Below, one piece after another: positions 15,791-23,478 of a stretch of DNA of 64,000 nucleotides (within the stretch, counting starts at the first letter, position 1; every line of letters starts with the position of its first letter). The notes beneath the pieces were generated by a model. That model had not been told where the DNA came from. It made no database searches and was given only the letters and a program-made list of their open reading frames with translations. The position numbers and the translations under genes are program-made. Origin of the DNA: Acrocarpospora catenulata (GTDB taxonomy: Bacteria > Actinomycetota > Actinomycetes > Streptosporangiales > Streptosporangiaceae); assembly GCF_018476525.1 (NCBI RefSeq), contig NZ_JAHCST010000035.1, forward strand, positions 28,884 through 92,883. Direction: 5' to 3'.

Positions 15791-16258
15791 TTACCAGACA
15801 GGGCGAAGCGCGGCCCGTCCGCCGGAAGCGGACACGTAGGCCCGCAGGTCGTGGTGGAGCTGGTCGAGCCGGTCGGTGCCGATCTGGGCCGCCCAGCGGT
15901 CTTCGAGTTGTGCCCAGAGTTCGTCGGCGTGGCGTACGTAGTCCGCGCCCTTGGCGGTGAGGGCCAGGACGCGGGCGCGGCCGTCGGTGGGGTGGGGGCG
16001 GCGCTCCAGGTAGCCCCAGGTCTCCAGTTCGGTGGCGATTTTGGAGGCGGCCTGTTTGGTGACGCCGAGGTGGTCGGCGAGGTCCACGGCGGTGACGTCG
16101 GCGCGCTCGGTGAGCAGGCGGAAGGTGTAGCCGTGCGCGGGGCGGAGCGGCTCGCGGCCCTCGGTGCGCAGGTGTTCGTGCAGCTCGTCGGTCATGGCCC
16201 GGTAGACCATCGCGAGCAGCAGCGGGATCTCGCCTCGGCGTCTTGACGAACTGGTCAA
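15791..16258 (-). CDS. MarR-family transcriptional regulator
   Basis: A 155-residue winged-helix regulator. The recognition region VDLADHLGVTKQAASKIATELE is followed by the wing LERRPHPTDGRARVLALTAKG, a classic MarR signature with the conserved D-x-R. TTG 16258 is chosen as start because AGAAGG lies 9 nt upstream and the N-terminal dimer helix needs these residues. A palindrome overlaps this start codon, implying autorepression. It is divergent from a cupin gene. Confidence 0.9.
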   Translation of the reverse strand: MTSSSRRRGEIPLLLAMVYRAMTDELHEHLRTEGREPLRPAHGYTFRLLTERADVTAVDLADHLGVTKQAASKIATELETWGYLERRPHPTDGRARVLALTAKGADYVRHADELWAQLEDRWAAQIGTDRLDQLHHDLRAYVSASGGRAALRPVW

Positions 16259-16296
16259 CTCGGTTTACCTTCTCGAATGTAGTCAACTAGATTGAC
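16253..16296. promoter_or_regulatory. Paired MarR operators between divergent genes
   Basis: Two related dyads occupy the 57-bp divergent space: GGTCAACTCGGTTTACC (16253-16269, arms GGTxAA/TTxACC) overlapping the MarR start, and GTCAACTAGATTGAC (16282-16296, arms GTCAA/TTGAC with a 5-nt spacer) just upstream of the cupin ribosome site AGGGAGGA. Both share the GTCAAC half site. A MarR dimer bound here would block both genes. Confidence 0.65.
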
Positions 16297-16315
16297 CATT
16301 ATAGGGAGGATCACC

Positions 16316-16690
16316 ATGACCACCGCCACCCTGGCCGACGCGCCGGTCTTCGAGCGGGACGGGTCCACCATCCGTTCGCTGGCCGTGCCCTCGCGTGGGT
16401 CCACCGAACTGGCCGTCTGGTCGCTGGAGTTCGAACCGGGCGCGCGTTCGCCCGAGCACTCGGTGGACCGGGAGGAGGTCTTCGTCGTGCAGAGCGGCCG
16501 CCTGGTCGCGCACGTGGGCGGCCGGGAGCACGTGGCAGGTCCGGGGGACGCGCTGATCGTTCCGGTGCGCACGATGTTCTGGCTGGGCAACGGCTCGGAC
16601 GCGGAGCCCGTCCGCGTGACGGTCTGCACCTCGGCCGGTATTCAGGGCACGGTGGACGGCACGGTCATCTCGCCGCCCTGGGCGCAGTAA
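16316..16690 (+). CDS. Single-domain cupin protein
   Basis: A 124-residue beta-barrel. The first cupin motif is degenerate around EPGARSPEHSVDREEVFVVQSG (split here by the metal-ligand positions His, Glu and Glu), and the second is GPGDALIVPVRTMFWLGN. The strong ribosome site AGGGAGGA precedes ATG 16316. Cupins bind a metal and small ligand and may be enzymes or sensors. The gene is divergent from a MarR repressor with shared operators and is probably induced by the MarR ligand. Confidence 0.85.
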   Translation: MTTATLADAPVFERDGSTIRSLAVPSRGSTELAVWSLEFEPGARSPEHSVDREEVFVVQSGRLVAHVGGREHVAGPGDALIVPVRTMFWLGNGSDAEPVRVTVCTSAGIQGTVDGTVISPPWAQ

Positions 16691-16696
16691 AGCGGA

Positions 16697-17575
16697 CTAC
16701 TTCAGCAGGCGGGACAGGCGGCGGTCGGCCAGCGGCTTGCCGCCGGTCTGGCAGGTGGGGCAGTACTGGAGGGAGGAGTCGGCGAAGGAGACCTCCCTGA
16801 TGGTGTCGCCGCAGACCTCGCATTTCTCGCCGGTACGGCCATGCACTCGCAGGCCCGACTTCTTCTCCGCCTTCAGGTCCTTGGCGGCCAGGCCCCTGGC
16901 GCGCCCGACCGCGTCGCGCAGGGTGGTGACGATGGCCTCGTGCAGGTCGGCGACCTGCGCCTCGGTCAGAGATGACGCGATCTTGAAGGGGGACATCTTC
17001 GCGACGTGCAGCACCTCGTCGGAGTACGCGTTCCCGATGCCCGCGATCACCTTCTGGTCCCGGAGCAGCCCTTTGATCTGGGTACGGTTGCCGCGCAGGA
17101 TCGCCGCCAGCGCGTCCGCCGTGAAATCCTCGGCCAGCGGATCGGGGCCCAGGCCGGCCACCCCGGGGACGTCCTCCGGATTCCGTACGACATAGGCGGC
17201 CAGGCGTTTCTGGGTGCCCGCCTCGGTCAGTTCGAAGCCGGGGGCCAGGCCCAGTTCGTCGGGCGCCAGCCGTACCCGGACCGCGAGCGGGCCCTTGCCG
17301 GGGCGGACCGGTTTGGCGCCCGAGAGGTCCTCGCGCCAGCGCAGCCAGCCCGCCCGGGCCAGGTGCACGACCAGGTGCAGGCCGTCGCAGTCCAGGTCGA
17401 GGAACTTCCCGTGCCGCGACACATCGGTCACGGTCAGCCCGCCCAGCGCGCTGATCGGCGGGTCCACCGTCTTCAGCGCCTGGAAGGCGACCACGTCCAC
17501 TGCGGCGACGGTACGGCCGACGGCGCGGTCACGGAGAAACTCGGCGAGTGACTCCACCTCGGGTAGCTCCGGCAT
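16697..17575 (-). CDS. Fpg/Nei-family DNA glycosylase/AP lyase
   Basis: A 292-residue base-excision repair enzyme. It starts MPELPEVE, where Pro and Glu after the initiator Met are catalytic once Met is removed. The helix-two-turn-helix contains QKVIAGIGNAYSDEVLH, and the C-terminal zinc finger is complete: CEVCG...YCPTCQTGGKPL. It excises oxidised bases and nicks the abasic site. Loop motifs do not let me separate MutM from Nei subgroups. It is divergent from the TenA-like gene; the space between holds a DnaA-box palindrome. Confidence 0.92.
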   Translation of the reverse strand: MPELPEVESLAEFLRDRAVGRTVAAVDVVAFQALKTVDPPISALGGLTVTDVSRHGKFLDLDCDGLHLVVHLARAGWLRWREDLSGAKPVRPGKGPLAVRVRLAPDELGLAPGFELTEAGTQKRLAAYVVRNPEDVPGVAGLGPDPLAEDFTADALAAILRGNRTQIKGLLRDQKVIAGIGNAYSDEVLHVAKMSPFKIASSLTEAQVADLHEAIVTTLRDAVGRARGLAAKDLKAEKKSGLRVHGRTGEKCEVCGDTIREVSFADSSLQYCPTCQTGGKPLADRRLSRLLK

Positions 17576-17595
17576 GCCTCCACAGTACAGAGCCC

Positions 17596-17616
17596 CTGTC
17601 CACAGGCTGTGGACAA
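17596..17616. promoter_or_regulatory. Palindromic pair of DnaA boxes
   Basis: CTGTCCACA (17596-17604) and TGTGGACAA (17608-17616, the exact complement of TTGTCCACA) face each other. They form the perfect dyad GTCCACAG-G-CTGTGGAC. TTGTCCACA is the preferred DnaA box in high-GC actinobacteria. The pair sits in the divergent promoter space of the glycosylase and the TenA-like gene. Confidence 0.6.
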
Positions 17617-17637
17617 CGTGCGGCAGGATGATCGCCC

Positions 17638-18246
17638 ATGGGCATATCCGAAGATCTGCGGCGCATCGGCACGCCGCTGCTGGAGGCGCAGCTGGCGCAC
17701 CCCACCGTGGCCGGGATCGCCCGGGGCGACCTGCCGGAGCCGGTGTTCCGAGCCTGGCTGGAACAGGACTACCTGTTCCTGCTCGACTACGTCCGGGTGT
17801 TCTCGCGGCTGGCCTGGCAGGCGCCCGACGGGCACCTGGGCGACCTGGTGGATCTGGCGCACGCCACCTTCCACGACGAGCTGCGGCTGCACCGGTCGCT
17901 GGCGGCCGAGTTCGGGGCCGATCTGGCGGGGGCGCGGAAAGGGCCGGCCTGCGCCGCGTACACGGCCTTTCTGCTGGAGTCGGCGGCCGAGTACGGCGAG
18001 GGGCTGGCGGCGCTCTATCCCTGCATGTGGGGATATTCCACGCTGGGCCGGCGCCTGGCCGCCGATCCCCCGGCCGAGCCGCGTTACCGGGCCTGGGTGG
18101 AGACCTACGCCGACCCCGGCTTCGCGGCGCTGGCCGACCGTATCGGGGTGATGATCGACGAGGCCGGTCCTGACCCGGCCCGGGCGGCCGAAATGTTCAC
18201 CCAGGGCATGGCGCACGAGCTGAGTTTCTGGGATGTGGCGGCATAA
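17638..18246 (+). CDS. TenA/THI-4-family protein (thiaminase II-like)
   Basis: A 202-residue all-helical protein. TenA features are the N-terminal PLLEAQLAHPTVAGIARGDLP, FRAWLEQDYLFLLDYVRVF and the central ALYPCMWGYSTLG. The family hydrolyses aminopyrimidines to recover the HMP part of thiamine. The TPP-controlled permease 5 kb away would fit a shared thiamine salvage theme, but this gene has no TPP riboswitch of its own. Some TenA paralogues have lost catalytic residues, so activity is inferred. Confidence 0.82.
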   Translation: MGISEDLRRIGTPLLEAQLAHPTVAGIARGDLPEPVFRAWLEQDYLFLLDYVRVFSRLAWQAPDGHLGDLVDLAHATFHDELRLHRSLAAEFGADLAGARKGPACAAYTAFLLESAAEYGEGLAALYPCMWGYSTLGRRLAADPPAEPRYRAWVETYADPGFAALADRIGVMIDEAGPDPARAAEMFTQGMAHELSFWDVAA

Positions 18247-18255
18247 GGTCGGGCA

Positions 18256-18900
18256 ATGAGCGTCATCCTCGCGGAAGAACTCCTGCTCCTGGCGTACCAC
18301 GACGAGACCGGCAAAGCGCTGGTCGGCGGCGAGCTCAACGTGGCCATCGCGGGGGCGCTGGTGGCCGAACTCGCGATCAACGGGCGGATCGACCTGGACG
18401 GCAAGAAGGTGGCCGTGGTCGACCCGTCCCCGCTCGGCGACGACGAACTGGACGCCGTGCTCGCCCGCATGGCGGGCGAGGCGAAGGTGCGCAAACCCGC
18501 CTGGTGGGTCGGCCGGATCAGCTCCGAGAAGGTACGGCGCCGCCTGCTGGGCCGGCTGGCCGAGCGGGGCATCCTGTCGGCCCAGCAGGTCAAGGTGCTC
18601 GGCATCTTCCCCGCCACCCGCTACCCGGAGCAGGACGGCGGCGTGGAACGGGAGCTCCGGCAGCGCGTGGCGAGCGTGCTGGCCGGGGCCGAGCCCGACG
18701 CCCGGCTGGCCATGCTGATCGCCGTGCTCCAGGCGTCCGGGGTGCTCAAGAAGACCTTCCCGGACGCCCCCAAGGACCGGGTCAAGGAGATCACCGAGGG
18801 CGCCTGGGCGGGCGAGGCGGTCCGCGCCACCATCGCCGCGGTCAACGCGGCCATCATGTCCGCCGTGATCGCCGCGGTGGTGGCCGGCTCTACTTCGTGA
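18256..18900 (+). CDS. GPP34 (GOLPH3-like) family protein
   Basis: A 214-residue protein of the GPP34 family. It begins VILAEELLLLAYHDETGK and continues with LNVAIAGALVAELAINGRIDL, as in actinobacterial homologues of the Golgi phosphoprotein GOLPH3. In eukaryotes these bind PI4P and membranes; in actinobacteria they are numerous and mostly uncharacterised. It follows the TenA-like gene by 9 bp and is probably co-transcribed. Its stop overlaps the convergent LCP gene stop by 11 bp. Confidence 0.9.
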   Translation: MSVILAEELLLLAYHDETGKALVGGELNVAIAGALVAELAINGRIDLDGKKVAVVDPSPLGDDELDAVLARMAGEAKVRKPAWWVGRISSEKVRRRLLGRLAERGILSAQQVKVLGIFPATRYPEQDGGVERELRQRVASVLAGAEPDARLAMLIAVLQASGVLKKTFPDAPKDRVKEITEGAWAGEAVRATIAAVNAAIMSAVIAAVVAGSTS

Positions 18901-20119
18901 TCACGTCCTTCGGCACGGCCTTGTCCTGCGCCAGGGCCTCGAAGAGCTTGTTGGCCTTGGCGTTGTCCCACTTGACCACGGCCTGACCGTTGATGGTGGG
19001 CAGCGACCCGATCGGCACGGCGGTGGTCAACGGCTTGTTCTTCATGGCCATGCCCAGTGAGAGCAGGTCGAACATCCCCGTGCCCGGGGTGACCGCGACC
19101 GACTCGGCGGCGCTGAGCGCCAGCGGGATCGAGGTGAACGGGTTGATCAGGGTGCCGGGGCTGGCCGCCTTCTGCACCACGGCCGAGAAGAACTGCCGCT
19201 GCCGCTCGGTGCGCTCGAAGTCGGGGATGGCGCCGGTGGCCCGGGTGCGGACGTAGCCGAGCGCGGTGCCGCCGTCCATCTCCTGGCAGCCCTTCTTCAG
19301 GTTGATGCCGGCCTTGGGGTCCTTGATGTCCTGCTTGACGCAGATCTCCACGCCGCCGATGGCGTCCACGATGCCGACGAAGCCCCCGAAACCAATCTCC
19401 ATGTAGTGGTCGACGCGGATGCCGGTGACCTCCTCCACGGTCCGGGTGAGGAGCTTGGGGCCGCCGAAGGCGTACGCGGCGTTGAGTTTGTCGCTGCCGT
19501 GGCCGTTGATCGGGACGTAGGAGTCCCGGGGGAGGCTGACCAGGGTGGGGCGGCCGTCGCCCTCCGGGATGTGCAGCAGCATCATGGTGTCGGTGCGCTT
19601 GCCGACCGCCTTGCCGGTGCGGAGCTTCTTGCGCTCGGCGGCGCTGAGGCCGGCCCGGCTGTCGGAGCCGACCAGCAGCCAGTCCTGCCCGGGGGTCTCC
19701 GCGGGACGGCCGTCGTAGTCGGTGAACGCCTCGACGTTGTTCATCTTGGAGCTGACCCAGAAGAAGGTGCCCACGCCGCCGGCCAGCAGCACCACCAGGA
19801 AGATCACGAACCCGATGGCGATCTTGCGGCCGATCCGCCGGGGGCGGCGGGGTTCCTCGGGGGCAGAGCCGCCCCCGCTGGAGAACGGCTTGACCGGGCT
19901 GGAACCCGAACGCACCTTGCCGTACACCTTGGAGCGTCCCGGCGGCGCGGTGGGCGCGCTCCGGAACTGGTTCGCGAGATCGCTGTCGATCCGGGTCTCG
20001 GCCACCGGGGGCGGGGGTGGCGGCGGGGGTGCCTGGGGCACGCGGTAGGCCGGTGTGCCCGCTGATCGAGCGTCCCCCGGCCGACGCATCGCACGCGTCG
20101 GGTCGTCGTCCTGTGCCAC
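18890..20119 (-). CDS. LytR-CpsA-Psr (LCP) family cell-wall glycopolymer ligase
   Basis: About 409 residues from GTG 20119. A cytoplasmic Pro-rich N-terminus (QAPPPPPPPPVAE) leads to one membrane helix (IAIGFVIFLVVLLAGGVGTFFW) and the extracytoplasmic LCP domain. Domain motifs are LLVGSDSRAGLS, RTDTMMLLHIP, SLPRDSYVPI, and the conserved Arg/Asp sites of the polyprenyl-phosphate pocket around RTRATGAIPDFERTERQ. LCP enzymes attach teichoic-acid-like or arabinogalactan polymers to peptidoglycan. A longer frame to 20413 exists but lacks a credible start. It is divergent from the CNNM pair. Confidence 0.9.
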   Translation of the reverse strand: MAQDDDPTRAMRRPGDARSAGTPAYRVPQAPPPPPPPPVAETRIDSDLANQFRSAPTAPPGRSKVYGKVRSGSSPVKPFSSGGGSAPEEPRRPRRIGRKIAIGFVIFLVVLLAGGVGTFFWVSSKMNNVEAFTDYDGRPAETPGQDWLLVGSDSRAGLSAAERKKLRTGKAVGKRTDTMMLLHIPEGDGRPTLVSLPRDSYVPINGHGSDKLNAAYAFGGPKLLTRTVEEVTGIRVDHYMEIGFGGFVGIVDAIGGVEICVKQDIKDPKAGINLKKGCQEMDGGTALGYVRTRATGAIPDFERTERQRQFFSAVVQKAASPGTLINPFTSIPLALSAAESVAVTPGTGMFDLLSLGMAMKNKPLTTAVPIGSLPTINGQAVVKWDNAKANKLFEALAQDKAVPKDVITK

Positions 20120-20319
20120 GGTCCAAACCCCCACTTTGCCCAGTACCGCACTTACCTTGACGGTACGCGGTAGCCCGCTATGCCCGCAGATCTGGCGCCA
20201 AGGTTTTCTTATGGAAAAGTACACAAACGAGAACCCGGAAACACCAACGGCGGCTGAGCCGTTACGGTGGTAGACCCCACGTTGAAAGGACCATCGTGTC
20301 CGTTTCGGACCCCTGGAGT

Positions 20320-20358
20320 ACCGGCCCGTGCCTGCGCACGGGTTCCCGTGAGGCCGGT
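20320..20358 (+). promoter_or_regulatory. Nested hairpin in the leader of the CNNM gene pair
   Basis: The outer stem ACCGGC (20320-20325) pairs with GCCGGT (20353-20358). The inner stem CCCGTGC (20325-20331) pairs with GCACGGG (20336-20342) around a CTGC loop. The structure ends 5 nt before ATG 20364 and would enclose any ribosome site. It matches no riboswitch class I recognise, though metal-transport genes are often controlled this way. Regulation is inferred. Confidence 0.35.
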
Positions 20359-20363
20359 GCCTG

Positions 20364-21791
20364 ATGAGCATCGCCCTCGGTCTCCTCGCTGTTCTTCTGC
20401 TCACCCTGGCCACCGGCTTCTTCGTGGCCCAGGAGTTCGCCTACGTCGCCGCCGACCGGACCATGCTGCGCGAGCGCGCCGAGGCCGATCCGGCCGCCGC
20501 CCGGGCGGTCGAGGTCACCGGCCGTCTGTCGTTCATGTTGTCCGGCGCCCAGCTGGGCATCACCGTCACCACCCTGCTGGTCGGCTTCATCGCCCAGCCC
20601 GCCATCGCGGACGTGATCCGCGTCCCGCTGGAGGACTTCGGCCTGCCCGCGGGGGCGGTGCCCGGGGTGAGCGTGGCAATCGGTGTGGCGATCGCGACCA
20701 TTGTGCAAATGATTCTTGGGGAACTCGCCCCCAAGAACCTTGGTATCGCCCGTCCTGAGCAGGTGGCGACCGCGCTGGCCCGCGTCACGCTGATCTACCT
20801 GAAGGTGGCCGGTCCGGTGATCCGTCTCTTCGACTCCGCCGCCACCCGGCTGGTCCGGCTGGCCGGGATCGAGCCGGTCGAAGAGCTGGAGCACGGCGCC
20901 ACCCCGGAGGAGCTGTCCCGCATCGTGGCCGAGTCCAGCGCCGCCGGCGAGCTGCCGTCGCGCCTGGCCGAACTGCTGGAACGCGCCCTGGAGTTCGGTG
21001 ACAGGACCGCCGAGGAGGTGATGGTCCCGCGGACCCGGGTGGTCTGGCTGCGGGCCTCCCATCCGGTCGGCGACCTGCTGGAGGCCGTACGGGAGCATGG
21101 GCACTCCCGCTACCCCGTCCTCGGCGACGACGGTGACGACGACGTGGTGGGCGTCACCGGGCTGCTGGAGTACCTGCGCTCCCCCGGTGCGGGCACCATC
21201 AGCGACATCACCCGCGCGCCGCTGCTGGTTCCGGCCACCCTGCCGGTCACCGAGCTGCTCAAGCGCATGGTCGGCAACGACACCTTCGCCTGCGTCATCG
21301 ACGAGTACGGCGGGCTGGCCGGCGTGGTCGCGATGGAGGACCTGGCCGAGGAGTTGGTCGGCGAGCTGGTCGACGAGAACGACCCCGAGCCGCTGGGGGT
21401 GCGCGCCAACGCCGACGGCTCCTGGGACGTGCCCGGCACCCTCCGCATCGACGAGGTCGAGCGCGCCACGGGGGTGGAGCTTCCCGAGGGCGAGGAGTAC
21501 GAGACCATCGGCGGCCTGATCCTCGCCGAACTCGGCCGGATGGCCGAAACCGGGGACACCGTCACCGTTCCGACGCTGACGGAAACCGACATCCTGGAGG
21601 ACGAGTCCCCCGCGCCGCACGCACAGCTGACCGTTCTTCAGGTCCATCGCCGCGTGCCCGAGTGGGTACGGCTCTCGCTGGGTGTTCCGGAGGCCCCCCT
21701 CCAGCCTGAGGATTCCCCACCGGTGGGCGGTGCGGGGGCCGACTACGCCCCTGAGCTGTTCTCGGCGCTCTTCCAGGGGAGGCCCGCGTGA
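20364..21791 (+). CDS. CNNM/CorC-HlyC-type transporter with CBS pair (DUF21 protein)
   Basis: A 475-residue membrane protein. The N-terminal DUF21 domain (about 1-190) includes FFVAQEFAYVAADR, LSFMLSGAQLGITVTTLLVGF and QMILGELAPKNLGIARPEQ. A CBS pair (about 205-340) contains TAEEVMVPRTRVVWL and VIDEYGGLAGVVAMEDLAEELVGE, and a CorC/HlyC C-terminal domain (about 350-430) includes GGLILAELGRM. Homologues affect Mg2+/Co2+ export or, in the MpfA group, magnesium homeostasis. The downstream paralogue overlaps by 4 bp. Confidence 0.92.
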   Translation: MSIALGLLAVLLLTLATGFFVAQEFAYVAADRTMLRERAEADPAAARAVEVTGRLSFMLSGAQLGITVTTLLVGFIAQPAIADVIRVPLEDFGLPAGAVPGVSVAIGVAIATIVQMILGELAPKNLGIARPEQVATALARVTLIYLKVAGPVIRLFDSAATRLVRLAGIEPVEELEHGATPEELSRIVAESSAAGELPSRLAELLERALEFGDRTAEEVMVPRTRVVWLRASHPVGDLLEAVREHGHSRYPVLGDDGDDDVVGVTGLLEYLRSPGAGTISDITRAPLLVPATLPVTELLKRMVGNDTFACVIDEYGGLAGVVAMEDLAEELVGELVDENDPEPLGVRANADGSWDVPGTLRIDEVERATGVELPEGEEYETIGGLILAELGRMAETGDTVTVPTLTETDILEDESPAPHAQLTVLQVHRRVPEWVRLSLGVPEAPLQPEDSPPVGGAGADYAPELFSALFQGRPA

Positions 21792-22786
21792 ACAGCCTGA
21801 CCGCGATCCTGCTCGGCATCGTCCTGCTCGTGCTCAACGGCGTTTTCGTGGCCGCCGAGTTCGCCGTGATCTCCGCCAAGCGTCACCGCCTGGAAGAGGC
21901 CTCAAGCGGCCGTATGGCCCGGCTGGCGGCCCGTGCCGCGGTTCGGTCCAGCCGACAACTCTCGATCATGCTGGCCGGCGCCCAGCTGGGCATCACGCTG
22001 TGTTCGCTGGGCCTCGGCATGGTTACCGAGCCCGCCATCCACCATCTGCTGGAACCCCTTCTGGGGGCGCTGCCCGCGGGCGTGCAGACCGCTCTCTCCT
22101 ATGTGGTGGCCCTGGCCATCGTCACCTTCCTGCACATGGTGGTCGGTGAGATGGCACCCAAGTCGCTGGCCCTCACCCACCCCGAACAGTCGGCTCTGGC
22201 CCTGGCTATCCCGTTCCGCGGCTTCGTCTGGCTGGTTCGACCTGTTCTGGCCAGCCTCAACGGACTCACCAACGCTCTGCTCCGCGCCTGCGGCGTACGA
22301 CCCAAGGACGAGCTGGCAACCACCCGCACCCCCCACCAGCTGGCCGTTCTGGTCGCCGAATCCGGTCGCATGGGCATGCTCGACCGCAACGAACATGACC
22401 TGCTCACCCGAGCTCTGCGCGCGCAGACCCAGACGGTGGGCCGCCTCATGACCCCATTGACCGAGGCCCCCATCGTGCGTTCCACAACCCCCGCCCACGA
22501 GATTCACGACCTGGCCGCCGCCACAGGAAATCTCCGCATGCTGGTTACGGAGAACGACCGGATCTGCGGCGTCCTCCACCTCCGAGACACCCTCATCCAC
22601 CCCGCCACCCCTCTGGCGACCTTGGTAACCCCAGCGCCCCACATCCCCGCCACCGCCACCATCCCCGACGCCCTGACCACCCTCCAGGACGCTCACGCCC
22701 ACCTAGCGGCCGTAACCGACCAAGTCGGCCGTCCCGTAGGGGTGATCAGCCTCAACACACTCACCGCACAACTACTGACCGTCTGA
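21788..22786 (+). CDS. Second CNNM/DUF21-CBS transporter paralogue, short form
   Basis: A 332-residue protein. It shares the DUF21 domain (FVAAEFAVISAKRHRLEE, SIMLAGAQLGITLCSLGLGM, VVGEMAPKSLALTHPEQ) and a weaker CBS pair ending VGRPVGVISLNTLTAQLL. It lacks the CorC/HlyC C-terminal domain of its partner. The GTG start overlaps the upstream stop. Tandem long plus short CNNM genes are common in actinobacteria and the two probably form a heteromer. Confidence 0.9.
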   Translation: MNSLTAILLGIVLLVLNGVFVAAEFAVISAKRHRLEEASSGRMARLAARAAVRSSRQLSIMLAGAQLGITLCSLGLGMVTEPAIHHLLEPLLGALPAGVQTALSYVVALAIVTFLHMVVGEMAPKSLALTHPEQSALALAIPFRGFVWLVRPVLASLNGLTNALLRACGVRPKDELATTRTPHQLAVLVAESGRMGMLDRNEHDLLTRALRAQTQTVGRLMTPLTEAPIVRSTTPAHEIHDLAAATGNLRMLVTENDRICGVLHLRDTLIHPATPLATLVTPAPHIPATATIPDALTTLQDAHAHLAAVTDQVGRPVGVISLNTLTAQLLTV

Positions 22787-22840
22787 ACCATCTGAACCAT
22801 TTGCCTTCTTAGGTCATCACTGCCGGGGTGCGAGGAGGGG

Positions 22841-22880
22841 CCGGGCGTTGTCCGTGGCAGCCGGGCGTTGTCCGCGGCAT
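22841..22880. repeat. 20-bp direct repeat, two copies
   Basis: CCGGGCGTTGTCCGTGGCAG (22841-22860) is followed directly by CCGGGCGTTGTCCGCGGCAT. This lies in the 500-bp gene-free space between the CNNM pair and tRNA-Leu. The rest of that space (to about 23160) is unusually A-rich for this genome and has no supported gene. Confidence 0.85.
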
Positions 22881-23172
22881 TCGAATGAAGACGGCCTCGC
22901 AAGCAACCAGCTAGCAATTTGAAAGCCGCGATCACCAGACTGACCCCACCGACACCGCAGCAACCTCGCACCCACCAGGTCACACGCACCAAAGGCAACG
23001 GATTCGCAAAGATGCGGACAACCCTCGCATCAGCAAAAAAACCAAAGCCCGCAACCAAACGAATCACAGATACAACGGGCACCAGGAACAAGAAGCGCGA
23101 GGGCACCCACATGACCTACAAGCCAACCCGGCAACCAATTTTACCCCCCAAGAGGGCAACGAGCCGGGGGGC

Positions 23173-23222
23173 GTGGGGGGCAGAGCCCCCCACATCGGGG
23201 GGTTCGGGGGGTCGCCCCCCCG
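23173..23222. terminator. G/C-run hairpins, possible terminator of tRNA-Leu
   Basis: GTGGGGGGC (23173-23181) and GCCCCCCAC (23185-23193) form a perfect 9-bp stem with a 3-nt loop, followed by a second GGGGGGT/CCCCCC dyad to 23222. On the minus strand this is about 65 nt downstream of tRNA-Leu, so it may terminate that transcript. No T-run is present, and similar G-run dyads occur as dispersed repeats in actinomycetes. Confidence 0.4.
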
Positions 23223-23287
23223 TACAAACAAAGAACGGCCTGGCGGGAAGGAAGCGAAGCTTCCAAACAGCCAAGGCCGGTCGTTCG

Positions 23288-23370
23288 TGGGCAAGGGGGG
23301 AGTTGAACCCCCACGTCCTTTCGGACACACGGACCTGAACCGTGCGCGTCTGCCATTCCGCCACTTGCCC
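23288..23370 (-). tRNA. tRNA-Leu (anticodon CAG)
   Basis: The 83-nt minus-strand sequence folds as a class II tRNA. The acceptor GGGCAAG pairs with CTTGCCC, the D-arm region is GTGGCGGAATGGCAGACGC, the anticodon stem CACGG/CCGTG holds loop TTCAGGT (anticodon CAG), the variable arm is GTCC-GAAA-GGAC, and the T-arm is GGGGG-TTCAACT-CCCCC. No CCA is encoded. A leucine tRNA next to fhaA is also seen in Mycobacterium tuberculosis (leuT). Confidence 0.97.
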
Positions 23371-23478
23371 CTTGCGGGTGCCCCCGTCTTCGGGTGCTGT
23401 GAAAGGTTAGCACGGAACCGCCAGTGCTACTGAACCCGGATACGATCCCTGTAGACGATGGAGGAAGGGAGGTAACCG

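Noticed and set aside
22919..23338. 139-codon plus-strand frame ending in the tRNA region
   Set aside because: It crosses G-run hairpins and tRNA-Leu on the other strand and has low-complexity composition without a ribosome site.
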